From contig JBJXHN010000001.1 in the NCBI GenBank assembly GCA_046233135.1, positions 620,001 through 684,000 of the forward strand: a DNA stretch of 64,000 nt. The letters are read 5' to 3'. The translations under genes and the position numbers were made by a program. Within the stretch, counting starts at the first letter, position 1. Each line of letters opens with the position of its first letter. The stretch comes from JBJXHN01 sp046233135. GTDB taxonomy: Bacteria > Pseudomonadota > Alphaproteobacteria > Rhodospirillales > Rhodospirillaceae. This document shows positions 60,168 through 64,000 of this stretch, one piece after another. Below the pieces are notes generated by a model that saw only the letters and a program-made list of their open reading frames with translations, ran no database searches and was not told the origin of the DNA.

Positions 60168-60521
60168 TCAAACCAACAAGTCGTCCACGTCCACGCCGAG
60201 CGCGCGAGCCAGGGCTTTATAGGCGTCCACCGATCCCGGTTTCTTGCCGCTTTCGATTTCGGAAAGGTACCCCTGCCGGACACCGCTTTTCTCGGACAGG
60301 GCGGCTTGTGTCAAACCTCGGTACTCCCGCCAGACTCTCACCGGGTTGTCTCCGTCGATCAATAGGCGCTTCGCAATGGCGTCGGGGACGCGCTCGCTCC
60401 CCTCAGCCTCCTTCAGGGCAAGCAAGTCCTGAAGGTCTTCCAGGCGCTCAAGGAGGGCATTGTATTCCCCAGCGGTGAGAGTGACGGTTTCGCTTTTACT
60501 CTTCGGTTTGGGGTCAGTCAT
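60168..60521 (-). CDS. XRE-family antitoxin (HigA-like)
   Basis: 117 residues from ATG 60521. The N-terminal half is helical (TAGEYNALLERLEDLQDLLALKEAE); the C-terminal half is a helix-turn-helix: PVRVWREYRGLTQAALSEKSGVRQGYLSEIESGKKPGSVDAYKALARALGVDVDDLLV. It matches antitoxins encoded after RelE/HigB-type toxins. The start overlaps the end of a toxin fragment by eight bases. With the toxin broken, it may survive as a lone regulator. The next element downstream on this strand is the CRISPR mini-array. Confidence 0.85.
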   Translation of the reverse strand: MTDPKPKSKSETVTLTAGEYNALLERLEDLQDLLALKEAEGSERVPDAIAKRLLIDGDNPVRVWREYRGLTQAALSEKSGVRQGYLSEIESGKKPGSVDAYKALARALGVDVDDLLV

Positions 60522-60639
60522 AGACTTCTCTCCGGTTGCGGACTTTATGAACGACCATGATAGAAACCAAGCCGTCTTCGATGGTGAAGAGTACGCGATA
60601 ATCACCAACGCGGAGTACGATGCGCAAGCGAAATATCTC
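60514..60639 (-). pseudogene. Truncated RelE-family toxin
   Basis: An open frame of 41 codons before the stop reads EIFRLRIVLRVGDYRVLFTIEDGLVSIMVVHKVRNRREVYD, the C-terminal half of a RelE/ParE-type toxin (R-V-G-D-Y-R-V-L-F and H-R-R-E-V-Y motifs). An in-frame TAA lies just upstream and no N-terminal half can be found in any frame. Full-length relatives have about 85-90 residues. The TATGACTGA overlap with the antitoxin start is the original operon junction. Confidence 0.75.
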
Positions 60640-60880
60640 TTATGGAGATTGGATGCGTAGATTGCTGGCATCAGGCTCGCGGCCATCTCCGGACACAGCC
60701 GATTGAGCGTCGAAGGGGTCCTGGACCGCTATCAAATTCGCACCAAAAAAATGGCGCGAACGGCGTTCGCACGGCGCCTTTCAGCGGAACAAGCAGGGAA
60801 CGCCGGTGAAAAAGTCTGACAGTCAGCGAAAAAAGAATCTGACAGCTCCCTATACGTTCCTGCCGTGAGGCGAAAAGAAA
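60640..60880. other. Gene-free stretch between toxin remnant and tRNA-Lys
   Basis: About 240 bp without a supported gene. It contains a direct repeat, TCTGACAG at 60815 and 60838, each after an A-rich run, and a hairpin GCGAA/TTCGC near 60757. The direct repeats beside a tRNA could be the scar of an inserted element; the evidence is weak. Confidence 0.35.
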
Positions 60881-60907
60881 GGCCGCTAACTCATTGAGCT
60901 AGCGGCC
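60881..60907 (-). terminator. Terminator downstream of tRNA-Lys
   Basis: GGCCGCTA pairs with TAGCGGCC (8 bp, 11-nt loop); on the minus strand it is followed by TTTCTTTT. It lies nine bases past the tRNA 3' end. Confidence 0.8.
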
Positions 60908-60915
60908 GTTTTCAC

Positions 60916-60991
60916 TGGTGAGCCCGACAGGATTCGAACCTGTGACCCGCTGATTAAAAGTCAGCTGCTCTACCAACTGAGCTACGGGCCC
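60916..60991 (-). tRNA. tRNA-Lys (anticodon TTT)
   Basis: 76 nt with encoded CCA. Acceptor stem GGGCCCG pairs with CGGGCTC (one G-T pair). D-arm AGCTCAGTTGGTAGAGC, anticodon stem-loop CTGACTTTTAATCAG with TTT at the anticodon, and T-arm GGTTCGAATCC are all canonical. It marks the boundary between the CRISPR/TA island and core genes; tRNA ends are common integration sites. Confidence 0.97.
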
Positions 60992-61069
60992 GCACCGGGA
61001 AGGCCGCAAAATAGTGTCCTCGCCCCCTCCGGTCAACCGTCCTTTGCCGAGAAAATTGCCCGACCCAGC

Positions 61070-61555
61070 TCACCCCCCGTCTTCCGTCAGCCCCAGGGGT
61101 CCCGGATCTTCCAGACGCCGCAGACGGCTGGCGGCCAGGCGGCCGAAGCGGATCAGCACCGCCTTGCGACGCGCCCCCGACAGCGGCATCACAGGCGCCT
61201 CCCGCACCACCTCGCCGCCCCAGCGGTCGCAGAGGATCAGGCCGCAGTCGTCGGGCAGGCGCTCCAGCGGGAAATCCGCAGGAACGGCGAAGAACAGCGC
61301 GTCGCAGAAATCCCGGTAGTCCGGCCATTTGCCGTCGGACAGGAAATCGGCCAGCGAAGACTTCACCTCGACAATGGTCACGCCGCCCCTGGCGTCCACC
61401 GCCATCACATCCGCCCGACGGCCGTTGGACAGGGTAACCTCGACCAGCGCCGCCCGGTCCATGGTCTCCATCAGCCGTGCCACCCCCCGCGCCAGCCCCT
61501 GGCCATAGGCCCGGCCGTCTCCAGGTCCAGGCCCGGATCCCTCCCCCGTCGCCAT
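61070..61555 (-). CDS. mmcB: MmcB-family DNA repair protein
   Basis: 161 residues. Core: RRADVMAVDARGGVTIVEVKSSLADFLSDGKWPDYRDFCDALFFAV, with the D...E-V-K pattern of a PD-(D/E)XK nuclease fold. This matches MmcB, known in Caulobacter as a protein of the DNA damage response to mitomycin C. FPLERLPDDCGLILCDRWGGEVVREAP is also conserved. It lies between the cyclophilin gene and tRNA-Lys. Confidence 0.85.
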   Translation of the reverse strand: MATGEGSGPGPGDGRAYGQGLARGVARLMETMDRAALVEVTLSNGRRADVMAVDARGGVTIVEVKSSLADFLSDGKWPDYRDFCDALFFAVPADFPLERLPDDCGLILCDRWGGEVVREAPVMPLSGARRKAVLIRFGRLAASRLRRLEDPGPLGLTEDGG

Positions 61556-61583
61556 GGCGCTGCGCTCCTTCCCAAACGGAAAC

Positions 61584-61613
61584 GGGCCGGCTTCCTCTTC
61601 AGGAAGCCGGCCC
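61584..61613 (-). terminator. Terminator downstream of the cyclophilin gene
   Basis: A perfect 12-bp stem (GGGCCGGCTTCC with GGAAGCCGGCCC, 6-nt loop). The minus-strand tail GTTTCCGTTT is only moderately T-rich. Confidence 0.75.
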
Positions 61614-61639
61614 GCGATCCGGAGGCCTGCATCAGGGTC

Positions 61640-62209
61640 CTATTTGTCGGCGTCAGCCGCCACCTGCACGCGGATGATCTTGTCGGGATCGTCCACCTTG
61701 CCGTTGGAAAACTGGCTGCCCTTCTTGATCTTGTGCACGAATTCCATGCCTTGGACCACCTGACCCCAGATGGTGTACTGGCCATCCAGGTGCGGCGACG
61801 GGGCCAGCATGATGAAGAACTGGCTGTTGGCGCTGTCCGGGTCCGACGTGCGGGCCATCGAGGTCACGCCTTCCAGGTGACGGGCCTTGCTCGGCGCGCT
61901 GAATTCCGCCGGCAGGTCCGGATAGCGCGACCCGCCCGTGCCCGTGCCGGTGGGGTCGCCGCCCTGCACCATGAAGCCGTCGATCACGCGATGGAACGGG
62001 GTGCCGTCGTAAAAGCCCTCCCGCACCAGGGTCTTGATGCGCTCCACATGGCGGGGCGCCAGATCGGGACGCAGCTCGATGACCACCCGGCCATCCTTCA
62101 AATCCATGTAAAGGGTGTTCTCGGGGTCGGCGGCCTTGGCAGTCTCGGTCATGACAGATCCCATCATCAGCAGTGCAGCCGTCAGGACGGCAAAGAAAAA
62201 TCGGCGCAT
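61640..62209 (-). CDS. Exported cyclophilin-type peptidyl-prolyl isomerase
   Basis: 189 residues from ATG 62209. A signal peptide (MRRFFFAVLTAALLMMGSVMTETAKA) precedes a cyclophilin domain: FHRVIDGFMVQGGDPTGTGTGG with the catalytic Arg, MARTSDPDSANSQFFIMLAP and LDGQYTIWGQVVQGMEFV. It speeds proline isomerisation in the periplasm. The short insert between catalytic blocks is the bacterial PpiA/PpiB type. Followed by a terminator. Confidence 0.93.
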   Translation of the reverse strand: MRRFFFAVLTAALLMMGSVMTETAKAADPENTLYMDLKDGRVVIELRPDLAPRHVERIKTLVREGFYDGTPFHRVIDGFMVQGGDPTGTGTGGSRYPDLPAEFSAPSKARHLEGVTSMARTSDPDSANSQFFIMLAPSPHLDGQYTIWGQVVQGMEFVHKIKKGSQFSNGKVDDPDKIIRVQVAADADK

Positions 62210-62237
62210 CTCAAGACGCTCCTTGGTCGGGGAAGGT

Positions 62238-62759
62238 TCACGCCTCGGCGTCATCTTCCTGGAAACGGTCCAACAGACGGTCGCGCACAAGGCCGGGAAC
62301 GAAACCCGATATGTCCCCGCCCAGGCGACCGATCTCCTTCACGAAGCGCGAGGATATGAACTGGCAGCGCTCAGAGGCCATCAGAAACACCGTCTCCACC
62401 GACGGATTCAGCCGCGAATTCATCCCGCACATCTGAAACTCGTACTCGAAATCCGAAACAGCCCGCAATCCCCGCACGATCATTGACGCATTGTGGGAGA
62501 CCGCGAAGTCCATCAGCAGGTTGGAAAAAGGCACCACTTCGATCCGCGTGCCGTTGGTGGGCAGGGCGTCCACCGCAGCGCGGACCATGGACACCCGTTC
62601 CTCCAGCGAAAACAGCGGCCCCTTGCCGGCATTCACCGCGACACCCACCGTCAAACAGTCCACCAGCCGCGTTGCGCGGCTGATGATGTCCAGGTGGCCA
62701 TTGGTGACCGGATCGAAGGTGCCGGGATAAACCCCTCGCCGTTCAGTCTTCGTTGCCAT
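62238..62759 (-). CDS. coaD: Phosphopantetheine adenylyltransferase
   Basis: 173 residues from ATG 62759 (MATKTERRGVYPGTFDPVTNGHLDI); the ATG 18 codons earlier would lie deep in gyrA. Nucleotidyltransferase motifs TNGH and ISSRFVKEIGRLGGD, plus IVRGLRAVSDFEYE, are diagnostic. It makes dephospho-CoA. The start overlaps the 3' end of gyrA by 17 bp, and the cyclophilin gene follows 28 bp downstream, so gyrA-coaD-ppi is a likely operon. Confidence 0.95.
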   Translation of the reverse strand: MATKTERRGVYPGTFDPVTNGHLDIISRATRLVDCLTVGVAVNAGKGPLFSLEERVSMVRAAVDALPTNGTRIEVVPFSNLLMDFAVSHNASMIVRGLRAVSDFEYEFQMCGMNSRLNPSVETVFLMASERCQFISSRFVKEIGRLGGDISGFVPGLVRDRLLDRFQEDDAEA

Positions 62760-64000
62760 CGCCCTCTTGCCCCTCGATCGCAGCGCCGTCGGGGGTTGCG
62801 TCAGGAGGTGCATCCGGACCGCCGGTCTCCGGGTCCCCCGACCCCGAATCCTCTTCCGGTCCGTCCTCCCCGTTGCCGTTCACCTCTGTCAGGTGGGCAA
62901 CGGATACCACATGTTCATCAGCCCCCGTCCGGAACAGCGTGACCCCTTGGGTCTTGCGTCCGGCGATCCGCACGTCGTGCACCGGCATGCGGATCAGCTG
63001 CCCGGCATTGGTGATCAGCATCACCTGATCATGGTCGCCGATCGGGAAAGCGGCCGCAACCTGCCCGTTCCGCTCACTCATCTCGATATTGGCGATCCCC
63101 TGCCCGCCCCGGCCCGATACCCGGTATTCATAGGCGCTGGTGCGCTTGCCATAGCCCTTTTCGGTGACCGTCAGGATGAATTCCTCGGCCGCGCCCAGGC
63201 GTTCGAAGTCCTCGGGCGTCAGCTGCCCGGGTTCGGCGTCCAGAGTGCTGTCGTCGTCCCCTTCGCCGATGGCCCGGCGCAAGGCGCCGGCCTGCTTCAG
63301 ATAGGCTGCCCGGGTTTCCGCGCTGGCCTCGACGTGGCGGAGGATGGACATGGAGATCACCCGGTCCTCGCCCATCAGCTTGATGCCGCGCACCCCGGTG
63401 GAGGTGCGGCCGGCAAAGACCCGCACATCCCCGACGGTGAAGCGGATGGCCTTGCCCCCCCAGGTGGTCAGCAGCACGTCGTCCTGGTCGGTGCAGGGGC
63501 GCACGTTGATCAGGTGATCGCCGGTGTCCAGCTTCATGGCGATCTTGCCGTTGGCCAGCACGTTGGTGAAGTCCGACAGGCGGTTGCGGCGCACATTGCC
63601 GCTTTCCGTGGCGAACATCACGTCCAGGCTGCCCCAGGCGTCCTCGTCCTCCGGCAGCGGCATCACGGTGGTGATGCGCTCGCCTTCGCCAAGCGGCAGC
63701 AGGTTGACCAGGGCCTTGCCCAGCGCCTGGGGTGTCCCCAGCGGCAGGCGATAGACCTTGAGCTTGTAGACCATGCCGTCGGTGGAGAAGAACAGCAGCG
63801 GCGCATGGGTATTGGCCACGAAAATGGTGGTAACGAAATCTTCCTGCCGCGTTGCCATACCGGAACGGCCCTTGCCGCCCCGCCGCTGGGCCCGATAGGT
63901 GGTCAGCGGCACCCGCTTGATGTAGCCGGTGTTGGTCACCGTCACCACCATGTCCTCGCGGGCGATCAGGTCTTCGATGTCATGCTCGAACTCGGCGTCT
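62743..64000 (-). CDS. gyrA: DNA gyrase subunit A, C-terminal part
   Basis: The last 418 codons or so; the 5' part is beyond the right edge. The sequence enters in the helical end of the breakage-reunion domain (DAEFEHDIEDLIARED) and continues into the six-bladed beta-pinwheel. The GyrA box QRRGGKG is in the first blade (YRAQRRGGKGRSGM), confirming gyrase and not topoisomerase IV. A loop GDDDSTLDAEPGQLTPEDFERL is an insert in the pinwheel. The acidic C-terminal tail (about 45 residues of Glu/Asp/Gly/Pro) is long; such tails tune DNA wrapping. Confidence 0.96.
   Translation of the reverse strand, partial: DAEFEHDIEDLIAREDMVVTVTNTGYIKRVPLTTYRAQRRGGKGRSGMATRQEDFVTTIFVANTHAPLLFFSTDGMVYKLKVYRLPLGTPQALGKALVNLLPLGEGERITTVMPLPEDEDAWGSLDVMFATESGNVRRNRLSDFTNVLANGKIAMKLDTGDHLINVRPCTDQDDVLLTTWGGKAIRFTVGDVRVFAGRTSTGVRGIKLMGEDRVISMSILRHVEASAETRAAYLKQAGALRRAIGEGDDDSTLDAEPGQLTPEDFERLGAAEEFILTVTEKGYGKRTSAYEYRVSGRGGQGIANIEMSERNGQVAAAFPIGDHDQVMLITNAGQLIRMPVHDVRIAGRKTQGVTLFRTGADEHVVSVAHLTEVNGNGEDGPEEDSGSGDPETGGPDAPPDATPDGAAIEGQEGDGNED

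Noticed and set aside
59900..60283. A 127-residue minus-strand frame between cas3 and the antitoxin
   Set aside because: It is a translation of the CRISPR repeats, spacer and the end of the antitoxin gene in another frame.
60815..60845. Direct repeats TCTGACAG as ends of an insertion sequence
   Set aside because: Only eight bases long, both in the same orientation, and no transposase fragment nearby; noted as a weak scar only.

Overview
The window is about 64 kb of GC-rich DNA from an alphaproteobacterium, most likely a member of the Rhodospirillales. The reasons are the very high GC at third codon positions, alphaproteobacterial families and gene orders (MmcB, tatA-tatB-tatC beside scpA/scpB, an argS/SPOR/nagZ/M50/scpA chain, a NUDIX-type NAD regulator next to nadA) and many intergenic hairpin repeats. 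The species cannot be named from the sequence. Most genes are compact housekeeping operons; accessory DNA lies at roughly 23.4-27.4 kb, 30.4-39.1 kb and 52.8-60.7 kb.

Region by region. 0-6.2 kb: start of secD, yajC, a DUF815-type ATPase, and two convergent chemotaxis receptors (one ending in a PilZ domain). 6.4-20.3 kb: a minus-strand housekeeping block: serS-surE-pcm-nlpD, tatA-tatB-tatC, and dgt-argS-SPOR-nagZ-M50 protease-scpA-scpB, with many ATGA/GTGA stop-start overlaps. 20.4-23.4 kb: erpA, a ChaC-like cyclotransferase, a secreted HExxH protein and xth. 23.5-27.2 kb: tandem paralogous FG-GAP/RTX-like proteins and a small membrane protein. 27.2-32 kb: ilvD, a methyltransferase-like protein, a degenerate nuclease-like secreted protein, and a short COG0523 GTPase with a Zur-like palindrome upstream.

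32.1-39.1 kb holds a tightly overlapping minus-strand operon: a small secreted Cys-rich protein, a three-helix membrane protein, a long TPR-CHAT (caspase-fold) protein with an intact His/Cys pair, and a second TPR-CHAT protein that keeps the Cys but has lost the His. This is the best candidate for an undescribed system. 39.2-52.8 kb returns to housekeeping: glutathione peroxidase, smpB, dapA, a soluble lytic transglycosylase, a haloacid dehalogenase, an alpha/beta hydrolase, an SRPBCC protein, bactofilin with its M23 peptidase partner, pgpA, cinA, the NUDIX regulator, nadA and nadC. Four copies of ATGCTCA-N3-TGAGCAT precede nadA.

52.8-60.7 kb is a foreign island: an AT-rich trypsin-like protease gene, a type I-C CRISPR interference operon (cas3-cas5-cas8c-cas7) without cas4, cas1 or cas2, a one-spacer mini-array upstream of cas3, an isolated half-repeat carrying the crRNA 5' handle between cas3 and cas5, and a decayed RelE/HigA-type toxin-antitoxin pair. 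tRNA-Lys(TTT) then marks the return to core genes: mmcB, a cyclophilin, coaD and the 3' part of gyrA, which runs off the right edge.

Several repeat families recur between genes: a structured element at 27.3 and 46.0 kb whose end stems differ in sequence but stay paired, paired hairpins beside smpB, and G-rich palindromes at 30.4, 31.2, 39.8 and 51.7-51.9 kb.
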